A stretch of 64,000 bases of DNA from Aestuariivivens sediminicola (GCF_022662015.1 NZ_JAKMCM010000001.1:868001-932000), one strand, 5' to 3'. Shown: positions 44,532 through 52,959, counted from the first letter of the stretch. A program made the numbers and translations. The notes: generated by a model from the letters alone, not told the origin.

Positions 44532-45125
44532 TTAGCATTCATCAAGACTGTCCCATAGAAGGGTGACTTCAAATTCTATGGCGTCGGAAATAACATCATC
44601 CTTGAGATTTGTAAAATAGCCTTTCGATTCATAGTTAACCCCCCATAAGGTCCTATCGATTATAAATCTAGAGGTCATTACGTCCTTCCCATTCCTGAAT
44701 CTGCGCTCTCCTTTGAACCTGATTGCGTTGGTAACGCCCTTGATGGTGAGGTTTGCTAAAACCTCAAAATAGTTATAATCAGAATGCACAACATCTACAA
44801 ACTCCAATGTGGATACCGGGTATTTCGCGACATCGAAAAAATCTGCACTTTTTAAATGCCCCACTAAATTACCATTGTATTTCCCGTCTGTGTTTAAAAT
44901 CGATTTCATGTCTATTTTGAAGATTCCTCCCGTAATTGATCCATCTGATACTGTTATTTGCCCTGACAAGAATTTTACGATGCCATGATGCTTGTTAAAT
45001 TTAAAAAGGTGAGAACCTTCCCAATGAATACTGCTGTTCTCCGTGTCTATCTCTACAATGCTCTGCGCATTCAATACAGAAATAAAACCTAATACCAGTG
45101 CTGTTCTTAAAATGTGTTTTGTCAT
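44532..45125 (-). CDS. YceI-like periplasmic lipocalin-fold protein
   Basis: 197 residues with a signal peptide (to about LNAQ, residue 21). The YceI fold is clear: IDTENSSIHWEGSHL, HGIVKFLSGQITVSDGSITGGIFKIDMKSI, HLKSADFFDVAKYPVSTLEFVDV, LTIKGVTNAIRF. Such proteins bind isoprenoid-type lipids in the periplasm and are often linked to stress. It is divergent from the PhoB-type membrane regulator, with a four-fold 11-base repeat between them, which makes it the likely target. Confidence 0.93.
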   Translation of the reverse strand: MTKHILRTALVLGFISVLNAQSIVEIDTENSSIHWEGSHLFKFNKHHGIVKFLSGQITVSDGSITGGIFKIDMKSILNTDGKYNGNLVGHLKSADFFDVAKYPVSTLEFVDVVHSDYNYFEVLANLTIKGVTNAIRFKGERRFRNGKDVMTSRFIIDRTLWGVNYESKGYFTNLKDDVISDAIEFEVTLLWDSLDEC

Positions 45126-45168
45126 AATATTTTATTTTAGCTAAAATTAAGCACACTCAATCCCCGCC

Positions 45169-45212
45169 TTGTAAAAAAAGTGTAAAAGAATTGTAAAACA
45201 GATGTGAAAGCG
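45169..45212. promoter_or_regulatory. Candidate operator: four direct repeats with 11-base period
   Basis: Four consecutive 11-base units, TTGTAAAAAAA, GTGTAAAAGAA, TTGTAAAACAG, ATGTGAAAGCG, share xTGTAAAA (last xTGTGAAA). OmpR/PhoB-type winged-helix proteins bind head-to-tail sites with exactly this period. The array lies 44 bases from the yceI-like start and 34 from the regulator start, covering the expected -33 region of the latter. Confidence 0.65.
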
Positions 45213-45246
45213 TGAGTATTTCATTTTCTTTGTCCTTTTATGAATA

Positions 45247-46110
45247 ATGTATAGAACGAATTTTGTATTTGTATTATCGGTATTGACAACCCTGTTTTCT
45301 ATTGTGAGTTGCACGAAAATAAATGGGCCTGATACCGCTCCTGAAAATGTTAAAGTAGCGCTGAGGTATGCAGCTCATAAAATTCTTTTATCCAATAAGG
45401 ATACTACCAGTATTGTTCCTCCCATTAAACAGATTAATGAGAACAGATATGAAATGGTATTTAAAAACAGTCTGACTCTTAACCCGGATAGTTTAGTTGC
45501 AATTGTAAACCACAGTTTAAACTCAGCTCGTGGACCAAGGAACTACATCGTAGAGGTTATAAATTGTTCAGATAAAGAGGTTGCTTACAGCTTTCAAATT
45601 GCAGGCACAAAAGAAAAGGAACTTATCCCATGTTTAGGGCGAAACTTGCCTGAAGGATGCTATACGATTCAAGTATTGTTTTCGACGACGAAACCTGCCA
45701 CAGCTCCAATATTTGGTTATTTACTCATTGCTGTTTTACTTGTACTTTTTATTTCCATATGGTTTCTTTACAGAAGGAAACTTGAAAGGGTATCGTTAAC
45801 AAGTGTGACTTCACCATATACTAAAATTGGCCCTTATAAATTTTATAAAAACGAAAACAAACTCATTAAAGATGCTTTAGAGATCAAGCTCTCTACTAAA
45901 GAATGTGAGCTTATGTCTTTGTTCAGCAACCATCAGAACCAAGTCATCAAGAGAGAAATCATCATAAAACAAATTTGGGAAGATCATGGCGTTTATGTCG
46001 ATAGAAGTTTAGATACATTTGTTTCAAAGCTTCGGAAAAAATTCAAAAATGATCCAACTATTCGTTTTGAAAACATTCACGGTGTTGGCTACAAACTTGT
46101 TGTAAACTAA
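45247..46110 (+). CDS. Membrane-anchored one-component regulator with C-terminal PhoB-type winged helix
   Basis: 287 residues. N-terminal signal with lipobox-like IVSC (Cys22), a ~130-residue periplasmic domain with three Cys (107, 129, 138), one transmembrane helix (about 154-175), a basic juxtamembrane stretch, and a C-terminal Trans_reg_C winged helix (193-287) with LSTKECELMSLFSNHQNQVIKREIIIKQIW, the recognition segment VDRSLDTFVSKLRKK and HGVGYKLVV. There is no receiver domain. The layout mirrors ToxR/CadC with inverted order. It probably senses a periplasmic cue and binds the repeats next to its own start. Confidence 0.9.
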   Translation: MYRTNFVFVLSVLTTLFSIVSCTKINGPDTAPENVKVALRYAAHKILLSNKDTTSIVPPIKQINENRYEMVFKNSLTLNPDSLVAIVNHSLNSARGPRNYIVEVINCSDKEVAYSFQIAGTKEKELIPCLGRNLPEGCYTIQVLFSTTKPATAPIFGYLLIAVLLVLFISIWFLYRRKLERVSLTSVTSPYTKIGPYKFYKNENKLIKDALEIKLSTKECELMSLFSNHQNQVIKREIIIKQIWEDHGVYVDRSLDTFVSKLRKKFKNDPTIRFENIHGVGYKLVVN

Positions 46111-46148
46111 TTGTTCATGCTTACAATTTACGGGTGATGAGCACAGCT

Positions 46149-46892
46149 TTAAAACCCGCGTTCTTTCTGTAATTGCTCATAAGCATCTTGAACCTGTCTA
46201 AATTTTGCCTCAGCACCATCGCGGTGTTCTTCTCCTAAATGGATAACCTTGTCAGGGTGGTATTTTTTCGCCATTTTCCGATAGGCCTTTTTAATGTCAT
46301 CATTCGAAGCATTCTTATCTATTTCTAAAATTTTATAGGCACTGTCGCTGCTCTTATAGAACATCGCCTTTATACTTTCGTAATCTGCAGCACTTATCCC
46401 CAAATAACCGGCCATAATATGAATCTGTCGCTCCTCTTCCTGAGTTACAACACCATCCGCTTTAGCGATACCAAATAAAAAATGAACCAACTGCAGTCTT
46501 GAAGCATGCTGCATCATATGTCTGATCTGTTGGCAAACTTCGCGTGTTGAAATATGTTTTTGCTTTCCGATTTCCTTAAACAATCGAAAGGCATGATTCG
46601 CTCGCTCTTTACCGTACATGCTCACAAATTGCTGTCTTACAAAATCCAATTCTCGACGGTCCTGTTTGCCATCGGCTTTAATGACTATGGAGGCTAAAAC
46701 AAGCAAACTCACTTCAAAATCACCAGGTTGTGTAGGGATATGCTCTTGATAGTGCCTATATTGTCGTTGTCCTATGCGTTCTTCTGCTCCTATGGCATCT
46801 GCCATGCTGCCAAGCGCAAGTCCAATAATAGCTCCAATCGGGCCACCAAATGACCATCCCAGGGCTGCTCCTATCCATTTTGAAAAACTCAT
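46149..46892 (-). CDS. DjlA-like protein: TerB domain plus C-terminal J domain
   Basis: 247 residues from [13 protein letters not shown]; an upstream ATG nine codons earlier is possible. A Gly-rich hydrophobic N-terminal segment ([24 protein letters not shown]) suggests membrane association. The middle is a TerB domain ([46 protein letters not shown]). The C-terminal J domain has [14 protein letters not shown] with the HPD motif. DjlA-type proteins stimulate DnaK at the membrane. The order TM-TerB-J matches the family. Short convergent gap to the regulator. Confidence 0.92.
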   Translation of the reverse strand: MSFSKWIGAALGWSFGGPIGAIIGLALGSMADAIGAEERIGQRQYRHYQEHIPTQPGDFEVSLLVLASIVIKADGKQDRRELDFVRQQFVSMYGKERANHAFRLFKEIGKQKHISTREVCQQIRHMMQHASRLQLVHFLFGIAKADGVVTQEEERQIHIMAGYLGISAADYESIKAMFYKSSDSAYKILEIDKNASNDDIKKAYRKMAKKYHPDKVIHLGEEHRDGAEAKFRQVQDAYEQLQKERGF

Positions 46893-47019
46893 GTAATTTT
46901 TTATTAAATTAATCGTCAAACCTACACATAAAATAGCGCTATTTAAAGATGTAAATCACTTTATTATGGCGGAATTGTAATTGTTAGTTGAATGCATTCC
47001 TTTTTTGTTACACAATTGA

Positions 47020-47027
47020 TATATTTG
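47020..47027 (+). promoter_or_regulatory. Promoter -7 element of the bacilliredoxin gene
   Basis: TATATTTG fits TAnnTTTG and ends 35 bases before the ATG; no good -33 element at the usual distance. Confidence 0.45.
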
Positions 47028-47062
47028 CAATTCTTAAAAGTTAAATATTTAAATATTAAAAT

Positions 47063-47473
47063 ATGTACCCAGCAGAATTAGTAAAACCAATGCGTGAAGA
47101 TTTAACAAGGGTGGGATTTGAAGAATTACAGACCCCTGATCAAGTTGATGCCGCTTTAGCGAAAGAAGGCACGACCTTAGTGGTGGTTAATTCGGTATGT
47201 GGCTGTGCTGCGGCCAATGCCCGTCCAGGAGCAAGATTAAGTTTACAAAATCCAAAACGTCCTGATCATATTGTAACTGTATTCGCCGGGGTAGACCGAG
47301 AGGCGGTTGCAAAGGCAAGGGAGTATATGATTCCATTTCCACCGAGTTCCCCGAGTATGGCTCTTTTTAAAGATGGCGAATTAGTACATATGTTAGAGCG
47401 TCATCATATTGAAGGTCGCCCTGCTGAACTTATCGCAGATAATTTAATGGATGCCTACAACGAGCATTGTTAA
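47063..47473 (+). CDS. BrxA/BrxB-family bacilliredoxin (YphP/YqiW)
   Basis: 136 residues with the active site SVCGCAAANARPG (Cys46-Gly-Cys48), the CGC motif of the family. VFAGVDREAVAKAREY and PPSSPSMALFKDGELVHMLERHHIEG are the further conserved segments. Bacilliredoxins remove bacillithiol from mixed disulfides in the cytoplasm. Bacillithiol has been reported in some Bacteroidota, but no bshABC genes are in this window. A full-length, intact copy. Confidence 0.92.
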   Translation: MYPAELVKPMREDLTRVGFEELQTPDQVDAALAKEGTTLVVVNSVCGCAAANARPGARLSLQNPKRPDHIVTVFAGVDREAVAKAREYMIPFPPSSPSMALFKDGELVHMLERHHIEGRPAELIADNLMDAYNEHC

Positions 47474-47495
47474 AAACCTATTTTTAGGTAACATA

Positions 47496-47545
47496 TAAAA
47501 CCGTGCTGATCTCATTATATATCGAGTTCTGGTACGGTTTTTTTA
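47496..47545 (+). terminator. Probable terminator of the bacilliredoxin gene
   Basis: AAAACCGT pairs with ACGGTTTT around a long partly paired loop (GA.CTC / GAG.TC), followed by TTTT. Confidence 0.65.
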
Positions 47546-47597
47546 TGCCTTTACGCAACCAAACCTAGAAATGAGCATCTCATAAAAAAATGAATCC

Positions 47598-47993
47598 ATG
47601 AGTAGGCCCTTTATAACTACCGTTGTACTTCTTGTTTGTTTTGTTTTTACAGCTTTTCAATGCGATGAGGAGGAGTATCCTGACTATGACACTGAACTCG
47701 CAGAGTTAAACGAGCTAAAATTACAAATTGAAACTCTCGCAGGAACCTCTGAATGCAATGATGATACGATGTGCAAGTTTATTGCATTTGGCAGCAAACC
47801 TTGTGGTGGCCCCTGGTCTTACCTCGTCTATTCGACTTCAATAAATACGGTGGAGCTTGAAAATTTGGTAGCATCCTATAATGAGAAAGAAAACTTTTTT
47901 AATGAAAAATGGGGTATTGCATCAGACTGTGCCCTGGCTCAGCAACCTACAAGTATAACCTGCGAAAATAACTCCTGTGTAGCTGTTTACTAA
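47598..47993 (+). CDS. Small lipoprotein with conserved cysteines, function unknown
   Basis: 131 residues; the signal ends in FTAFQC (Cys22), followed by an acidic DEEEYPDYDTELAELNELK helix. Six further Cys (SECNDDTMC, KPCGGPW, DCALAQ, ITCENNSCVAVY) suggest three disulfides. No family named. It lies 24 bases upstream of the plsC-like gene on the same strand. Confidence 0.72.
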   Translation: MSRPFITTVVLLVCFVFTAFQCDEEEYPDYDTELAELNELKLQIETLAGTSECNDDTMCKFIAFGSKPCGGPWSYLVYSTSINTVELENLVASYNEKENFFNEKWGIASDCALAQQPTSITCENNSCVAVY

Positions 47994-48017
47994 CGGTTAG
48001 TTTATTATTTTTGGAGC

Positions 48018-48758
48018 ATGTTAAAGCTCTTATCATACCCCTTAACCTCTATATATTATCTGTTATTTGGTTTAACGCTGGTTATATTTCATCCCATACA
48101 ATGGTTTTGTTTCAATGTTTTTGGGTATAAGACTCATAAATTGAGTGTGGATATTTTACAGTTTTGTCTTTTAAAGTGTACACATGTGTTGGGTACTCGA
48201 TTTTCATTTTATAATCCACACACTATAAGCACAGAATCACCACTTATTATTGTGGCCAATCATCAAAGTCTATACGACATATCTCCCATTATGTGGTATA
48301 TGCGAAAACACCACACCAAATTTATCAGTAAAATGGAATTAGGAAAGGGCATCCCAAGTGTATCTTACAATTTGCGTCATGGCGGTTCCGTTTTAATAGA
48401 TCGAAAAAATTCACGTCAATCTTTACCGGCAATTAAGGCTTTTGCTCAATACATTGAGGATACCAAAAGGGCCGCTGTTATCTTTCCGGAAGGTACACGC
48501 AGTAAAAATGGAAATCCTAAACCATTTCAAACTAAGGGGCTCAAACTCTTATTTAAACATGTGCCTTCAGCCTTGGTCGTTCCAATTTCAATAAACAATT
48601 CCTGGAAAATGCTTCGCTATGGGAAATTCCCTATGGGATTGGGTACACATATTAAATTCGAGGTTCATGAGCCAGTGAAAGTTTCGGAATTCAAGAACAA
48701 CCCATTGGATTTAATAGCTCAAATAGAAACCACCATTAAAAACAATATTTCAGTATAA
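48018..48758 (+). CDS. plsC: 1-acyl-sn-glycerol-3-phosphate acyltransferase (PlsC family)
   Basis: 246 residues with an N-terminal hydrophobic segment. Acyltransferase block I is NHQSLYD (His82, Asp87), block III is FPEGTRSKNG (Glu158), and KGLKLLFKH and VVPISINNSW follow. The enzyme adds the second acyl chain to lysophosphatidate at the inner membrane, forming phosphatidic acid. It is followed 2 bases later by an HD-domain gene, so the two are co-transcribed. Specificity among PlsC paralogues is not certain. Confidence 0.92.
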   Translation: MLKLLSYPLTSIYYLLFGLTLVIFHPIQWFCFNVFGYKTHKLSVDILQFCLLKCTHVLGTRFSFYNPHTISTESPLIIVANHQSLYDISPIMWYMRKHHTKFISKMELGKGIPSVSYNLRHGGSVLIDRKNSRQSLPAIKAFAQYIEDTKRAAVIFPEGTRSKNGNPKPFQTKGLKLLFKHVPSALVVPISINNSWKMLRYGKFPMGLGTHIKFEVHEPVKVSEFKNNPLDLIAQIETTIKNNISV

Positions 48759-48760
48759 GG

Positions 48761-49426
48761 ATGTCAATAAAAACAGATACAGCCATTGTTTTAAAAACTC
48801 AGGAATTTGTAAAACTGAAATTGGCAAATGCCGAAGGCGGTCATGATTGGTTTCATACACTCCGTGTTTATAACAATGCTTTACGCATTTCAAAAACAGA
48901 ACAGGTTAATCTTTTTGTGGTCGAACTGGCCGCATTACTGCATGATATTGCTGATAGTAAATTTTACAATGGCGATGATACGGTAGGGTCTAAAATAGCA
49001 CGTGAATTTCTTTTCAGCCTTAATGTGGATTCTTTAATTATTGAACATGTCATAAAAATAATTGAGAACATATCATTTAATAAATCGATTGATAATACGA
49101 CGCTTTTTGTCTCGGAAGAACTTAAAGTTGTACAGGATGCGGATAGGCTGGATGCCATGGGTGCCATAGGTATTGCGAGGGCGTTTAACTATGGGGGCTA
49201 TAAGAACAGAGCAATACACAATCCGGACATTAGACCAAATCTCGATATGAGTCGAGCTGAATATAAAGCTTCAACAGCTCCGACCATTAATCATTTTTAT
49301 GAAAAACTCCTGTTGCTTAAAAACCAAATGAATACCCGTACGGGTAAACTATTAGCAGAAGGCAGGCATGCGTTTATGGAGTCTTATTTAAAACAGTTTT
49401 ATTCTGAATGGCAGGGAAAATATTAA
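48761..49426 (+). CDS. HD-domain phosphohydrolase (YedJ-like)
   Basis: 221 residues. Metal-binding HD pattern: HDWFHTLRV (His28, His32), ALLHDIADSKF (His61-Asp62) and QDADRLDAMGAIGIARAF with the final Asp. This is the single-domain HD group of YedJ, metal-dependent phosphohydrolases of unsettled substrate (nucleotides suspected). Start codon lies 2 bases after the plsC-like stop. Confidence 0.92.
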   Translation: MSIKTDTAIVLKTQEFVKLKLANAEGGHDWFHTLRVYNNALRISKTEQVNLFVVELAALLHDIADSKFYNGDDTVGSKIAREFLFSLNVDSLIIEHVIKIIENISFNKSIDNTTLFVSEELKVVQDADRLDAMGAIGIARAFNYGGYKNRAIHNPDIRPNLDMSRAEYKASTAPTINHFYEKLLLLKNQMNTRTGKLLAEGRHAFMESYLKQFYSEWQGKY

Positions 49427-49432
49427 AGATTT

Positions 49433-49609
49433 CTAATTTTCCTTAGCAATTTCGAGAGCCGTTAATTTATAATCCAATATGGCCAATTGTTCACCGTGCA
49501 TTATAATTTCTTCCACTGTAAGATCGCTCTTCGAATTAATAAAATTGCGCAGTCCGTTTAATTTGGTAGTATAGTAGTCTATTGTCTTTTCAATTTTATC
49601 CATATCCAT
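49433..49609 (-). CDS. Small 58-residue protein, function unknown
   Basis: Starts MDMDKIEKTID and ends ALEIAKEN; a second ATG is two codons in. Mostly helical with alternating charge (KTIDYYTTKLNGL, DLTVEEIIMHGEQLAILDYKLTAL), resembling a short two-helix protein. It is bounded by HD and AraC genes with gaps of 6 and 24 bases, which leaves little room for anything else. It may be transcribed with the AraC gene upstream. Confidence 0.6.
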   Translation of the reverse strand: MDMDKIEKTIDYYTTKLNGLRNFINSKSDLTVEEIIMHGEQLAILDYKLTALEIAKEN

Positions 49610-49633
49610 ATGTGAAGGCTTTTTTTAATTGTA

Positions 49634-50506
49634 TTATTGAATAATCTGTTTTATTTCTTTGCGGTACTGGGAAGCACTCTTTCCAGTGATTTCGTTAAAC
49701 TGCTTGTTAAAATGTGAAAAGTTATTAAACCCACATTCAAAACAAACATCGGCTACGCTCATCTGACTTTCGTTAAGAAGTTTAGTCGCATGTACTACCC
49801 GATATTCGTTTACAAGTTGCGTAAACGTTTTCCCGGTAGTCTTCTTAAAATACCTACAAAAGGCCGGTACTGTCATGCTCACTTTATCGGCAATTTCATC
49901 TAAAGATATGTGTCGTTGAAAATTTGAATTGACATACTTGTAAATGGTATTTATTTTGGCGCTATCCTGTGGATTGGTTTCCAATGCAATCCCATCGGCA
50001 TTCAGTAAGGAATAATCGTCTGTATTTGCCAGAAAATTTAAAATTTCCAAGAATTTTAAAACGAGCTCCAAGCCTTCATACTTGGTGAGATTACTAATCT
50101 TTGGGCCAATCACTTCCTTAGTTTCAATTTTGAATCGAATCCCCTTTTTGGCTCTGTCAAACAAAGCCACTACATTGGCCATTTCGGGAATTTTTATGAA
50201 ATCTTCTCCGAGAAAGTCTTGCTTGAACTGCACTGTTGTTTCTGAACCGTTGGCTGTTAATCTATCGGCAAATCCATTGTGAGGTAAATTTGCTCCAATT
50301 AAAATGAGCTGGCTGTTGTTAAAATAGGAAAGGTGGTTCCCGATATGCGTCTTTCCCTGACCTTTATTGATGTAAACCAATTCCAATTCGGGATGGAAAT
50401 GCCAAAAGGCATTTATTTTATCAACTTTTTCCAGGTGCTGTCTAACAATCAAGGAACTACCAAAACTTGGGCTAAGTTTTTCTAAAGTAGGTTTTTTTGT
50501 AATCAT
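49634..50506 (-). CDS. AraC-family transcription regulator
   Basis: 290 residues. N-terminal cupin-type sensor (FWHFHPELELVYINKGQGKTHIGN, SQLILIGANLPHNG) and C-terminal double HTH (ISLDEIADKVSMTVPAFCRYFKKTTGKTFTQLVNEYRV, MSVADVCFECGFNNFSHFNKQFNEITGKSASQYRK). The HPELE-type cupin is that of carbohydrate-responsive AraC proteins. A minus-strand TAAATTTG (50526-50533) is a plausible promoter element. Target unknown. Confidence 0.94.
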   Translation of the reverse strand: MITKKPTLEKLSPSFGSSLIVRQHLEKVDKINAFWHFHPELELVYINKGQGKTHIGNHLSYFNNSQLILIGANLPHNGFADRLTANGSETTVQFKQDFLGEDFIKIPEMANVVALFDRAKKGIRFKIETKEVIGPKISNLTKYEGLELVLKFLEILNFLANTDDYSLLNADGIALETNPQDSAKINTIYKYVNSNFQRHISLDEIADKVSMTVPAFCRYFKKTTGKTFTQLVNEYRVVHATKLLNESQMSVADVCFECGFNNFSHFNKQFNEITGKSASQYRKEIKQIIQ

Positions 50507-50653
50507 AAATAGATCTTTTACATAACAAATTTACAATTTAATAGCCATTAATTCTATATACAATTAACTTAAATATATGCTATATTAACTTTACAATTAG
50601 GTAACGTTATATTAACAGATAATATAGCATATAAATTAGTAAAATTTGATGTT

Positions 50654-50682
50654 TTTGAGACCCTTATTTCAACATATCTTTG
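50654..50682 (+). promoter_or_regulatory. Strong promoter of an orphan transcript
   Basis: TTTG (50654-50657), 17 bases, TATCTTTG (50675-50682): a complete Bacteroidota promoter with no protein gene of normal size downstream before a terminator at 50807. Confidence 0.7.
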
Positions 50683-50691
50683 TCTCATAAT

Positions 50692-50754
50692 ATGGATGTT
50701 ATCATAGATTCCATAATATTGATGCGAGTGTTACCCATTAGGGTTAGATCTTAA
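50692..50754 (+). CDS. Possible 20-residue leader peptide
   Basis: ATG about 9 bases downstream of the -7 element of a strong promoter; the frame ends at TAA 50752-50754. It begins MDVIID, ends RVRS, and contains three Arg encoded by CGA, AGG and AGA. Too short to claim coding status from composition alone. Confidence 0.35.
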   Translation: MDVIIDSIILMRVLPIRVRS

Positions 50755-50806
50755 AACACATTCATTAATAATTAGTTTAATGTCTTATTTAGTTTAGTTT
50801 AGTTTG

Positions 50807-50834
50807 AAAGTGGGCTGTGGTGGCCCACTTTTTT
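50807..50834 (+). terminator. Terminator of the orphan transcript
   Basis: Perfect 9-bp stem AAAGTGGGC / GCCCACTTT with 7-base loop and a T run. Confidence 0.9.
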
Positions 50835-50976
50835 ATTTCATACAGCTGTTTTAAACATTAAACCTGGTATTGGGCTTATATGTTGTATTGATTCATATGT
50901 ATACTATATTAACTTAACTTTTTATTAACGTAAAAATAACGGTTAATTTAGAACATAAATTGACCAAAATCGATGT

Positions 50977-51006
50977 TTTGAAAGAATACAGCCTGATATA
51001 AATTTG
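50977..51006 (+). promoter_or_regulatory. Promoter of the exported-protein gene at 51035
   Basis: TTTG (50977-50980), 18 bases, TAAATTTG (50999-51006), 28 bases before the ATG. Confidence 0.72.
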
Positions 51007-51034
51007 TCGTGTAGAACGTTAAAAAATCCAAATC

Positions 51035-51631
51035 ATGAAAAACGTATTAACACACACTAAAAAAGTAATCCTGATGGCTGCTGTATGCGCCATTTCTATG
51101 GGTTACGCTATGGAGACCTCCTTGTTAGAAAACACTGAGAATGTCAAAACTACAGCTTTAACTCTTAATGATGTAAAAAAAGGCAACCTGCTTTGCATTA
51201 AAAGTGAAAATGGTATCATTATCTATAAGGAGTCTATTGATAAGAGCGGTAAATATTCTAAAAATTTCGATTTGACAGCCCTGCCTGACGGAAAATATTT
51301 CTTTGAACTGGAAAAAGATGTGGCTATAAAAATCATTCCGTTTAAGGTCATGCTCAACCAAGTAACTTTTAACAAAGACAAGGAGGCCATTATTTTCAAA
51401 CCTTTTGTCAGAAAAAACGAAGATTTGGTTTATGTTACCAAACTGGCGGTGAGATCGGAGCCCTTAAAGATTAGTGTATACCGTTCCGATCACTTTGGTT
51501 CTGAATTATTACATTCGGAATCCATTGAAGGTGTTCAAAACATAGGTCGTGTATACCGACTTAAAGAAGGCAGATATAAAATTGTATGCCATGCAAACAA
51601 TATGGAGTTTATAAATTATATTCAAATCTAG
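51035..51631 (+). CDS. Exported protein, function unknown
   Basis: 198 residues with a signal peptide (to about GYAMET, residue 26). The mature part looks like two beta-sandwich-type halves, each with a pattern such as DLTALPDGKYFFELEKD and YRLKEGRYKIVCHANN, the type often found in Bacteroidota surface or sorting-related proteins. No family named. It has its own consensus promoter and a strong terminator, so it is a well-expressed single-gene unit. Confidence 0.78.
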   Translation: MKNVLTHTKKVILMAAVCAISMGYAMETSLLENTENVKTTALTLNDVKKGNLLCIKSENGIIIYKESIDKSGKYSKNFDLTALPDGKYFFELEKDVAIKIIPFKVMLNQVTFNKDKEAIIFKPFVRKNEDLVYVTKLAVRSEPLKISVYRSDHFGSELLHSESIEGVQNIGRVYRLKEGRYKIVCHANNMEFINYIQI

Positions 51632-51662
51632 TTCAATTCGACATACTTAATTTTATTATTTC

Positions 51663-51691
51663 AAAAGCGGGTTTAAAAACCCGCTTTTTTG
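51663..51691. terminator. Bidirectional terminator
   Basis: Stem AAAGCGGGT.. / ..ACCCGCTTT with A tract on one side and T tract on the other. It lies between two convergent genes, ending one base before the radical SAM stop. Confidence 0.85.
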
Positions 51692-52765
51692 TTAAAACAG
51701 TTTTAGCTGTCCTGACTTACATGGTTCGTGCAAATTGCAATTCAGTGTCGGCATATCCTTATCCTTAAAATACTTATTTTTCGCCAGTTTTATTAGACCA
51801 TTGATGTGTTCAGCGATTTTACCTTCTCCTCTCATTCGCTTACCAAAACGACTCTCGTTAAGGGTGCCTCCATGACAACTTTTTATTTGATTTAATACTT
51901 TATCCGCTCGATCGGGGATTGCTGTTTTAATCCAATCTTCAAAAACAGATCCGATAGCGCCGTTTAATCTCACTATAGAATGGGTTATGGATTGCGCACC
52001 ATGTTCCGAAACCAATTTAGCCAATGGTAAAATTTCATGACTGTTAATAGAAGGAATTATTGGAGCCATCATCACATTTACCGGAATACCCGATGAGCTT
52101 AAGACCTTGACCGTTTCCAAACGCTTTTTCAGACTTGCCGTTCTGGGTTCTAGAATACGTCTTGTTTTTTCAGAAAGTGTTGTTATGGATACACTAACTG
52201 AAAGCAGCTGATCCCTATTTAAAGCCTTTAGAATTTCCAAATCCCTTAAAATTAAAACGTTCTTCGTAATAATACTTACCGGGTGCTTATATTTTAAAAA
52301 GACCTCTAAACATTGTTTTGTTAATTCTAACTCGCGTTCGACAGGCTGATAACAATCCGTGTTCCCCGATAGAACAATAGGATATGCTTTCCAATTTTTC
52401 CTTTTTAGAACACGCTCCAATAGAATTGGGGCCTCCTTTTTAAATAATATTCGCCGTTCAAAATCCAAACCTGGTCCATAACCCCAATATTCATGACTAT
52501 TACGCGCATAACAATAAATGCAACCATGTTCACAGCCCTGATATGGATTCATACTATACATAAACCCGAGATCCGGACTATCTACTTTATTTAATATGGT
52601 TTTGGGGAAAACAGGTGAATACACTGTTTTATTGTTACCTGGTGATTCTCCTTCCCTATTGCAGAATTCAAGAAAATCAGGTCTCTTTTCATGATGTAAT
52701 TCAAAAAATCGATTGGGAACTTCAACTTGCGCACCGCGCCCTTTTATTATTTTGTTTTGATTCAA
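51692..52765 (-). CDS. PA0069-type radical SAM protein (SplB-like)
   Basis: 357 residues. The radical SAM cluster motif is CEHGCIYCYAR (CxxxCxxC), in MNPYQGCEHGC. SGNTDCYQPVERELELTKQCL and PVSIITKNVLILRDLEIL follow, as in the PA0069/SPL-related family (COG1533). The group is related to spore photoproduct lyase but its substrate is not known. It is not the sulfatase-maturating enzyme: it lacks the C-terminal twitch/SPASM cysteines of anSME. Confidence 0.92.
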   Translation of the reverse strand: MNQNKIIKGRGAQVEVPNRFFELHHEKRPDFLEFCNREGESPGNNKTVYSPVFPKTILNKVDSPDLGFMYSMNPYQGCEHGCIYCYARNSHEYWGYGPGLDFERRILFKKEAPILLERVLKRKNWKAYPIVLSGNTDCYQPVERELELTKQCLEVFLKYKHPVSIITKNVLILRDLEILKALNRDQLLSVSVSITTLSEKTRRILEPRTASLKKRLETVKVLSSSGIPVNVMMAPIIPSINSHEILPLAKLVSEHGAQSITHSIVRLNGAIGSVFEDWIKTAIPDRADKVLNQIKSCHGGTLNESRFGKRMRGEGKIAEHINGLIKLAKNKYFKDKDMPTLNCNLHEPCKSGQLKLF

Positions 52766-52959
52766 TTACTGTAAAACTTTAAACCTTGACTAATCAGATG
52801 AGTTTATGAATTTAGTAATTAATCTGTTTAAATTGGACTATCTTAAAATGGTTTATCCACAAATTTAAATTGCATACATTTTCCCTAATTGGAAAAATTG
52901 ACGAAATTGGTCGGTAATTGTTTGGGTAATTCAAACTCCATTTTTAATATCAACTTATA

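Larger units (their letters stand above)
50689..50836 (+). ncRNA. Candidate ~150-base small transcript or leader unit
   Basis: Bounded by a full promoter (50654-50682) and a perfect terminator (50807-50834). Just inside the 5' end is a 20-codon frame (50692-50754) starting MDVIID and ending RVRS, with the Arg codons CGA, AGG and AGA. Triple TTTAG repeats precede the terminator. It could be a small regulatory RNA, a short peptide gene or a terminated leader; no Rfam family is recognised. No downstream gene is close enough to make it an attenuator of certain target. Confidence 0.5.

Noticed and set aside
50790-50806. AGTTT/TTTAG tandem repeats as a CRISPR or microsatellite of note
   Set aside because: Only about three 5-base units in AT-rich DNA; too short to mean much and no array structure.
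51692-52765. Radical SAM protein as the maturase of the neighbouring sulfatase
   Set aside because: Sequence fits the PA0069/SPL-related family and lacks the extra cysteine clusters of anaerobic sulfatase-maturating enzymes.
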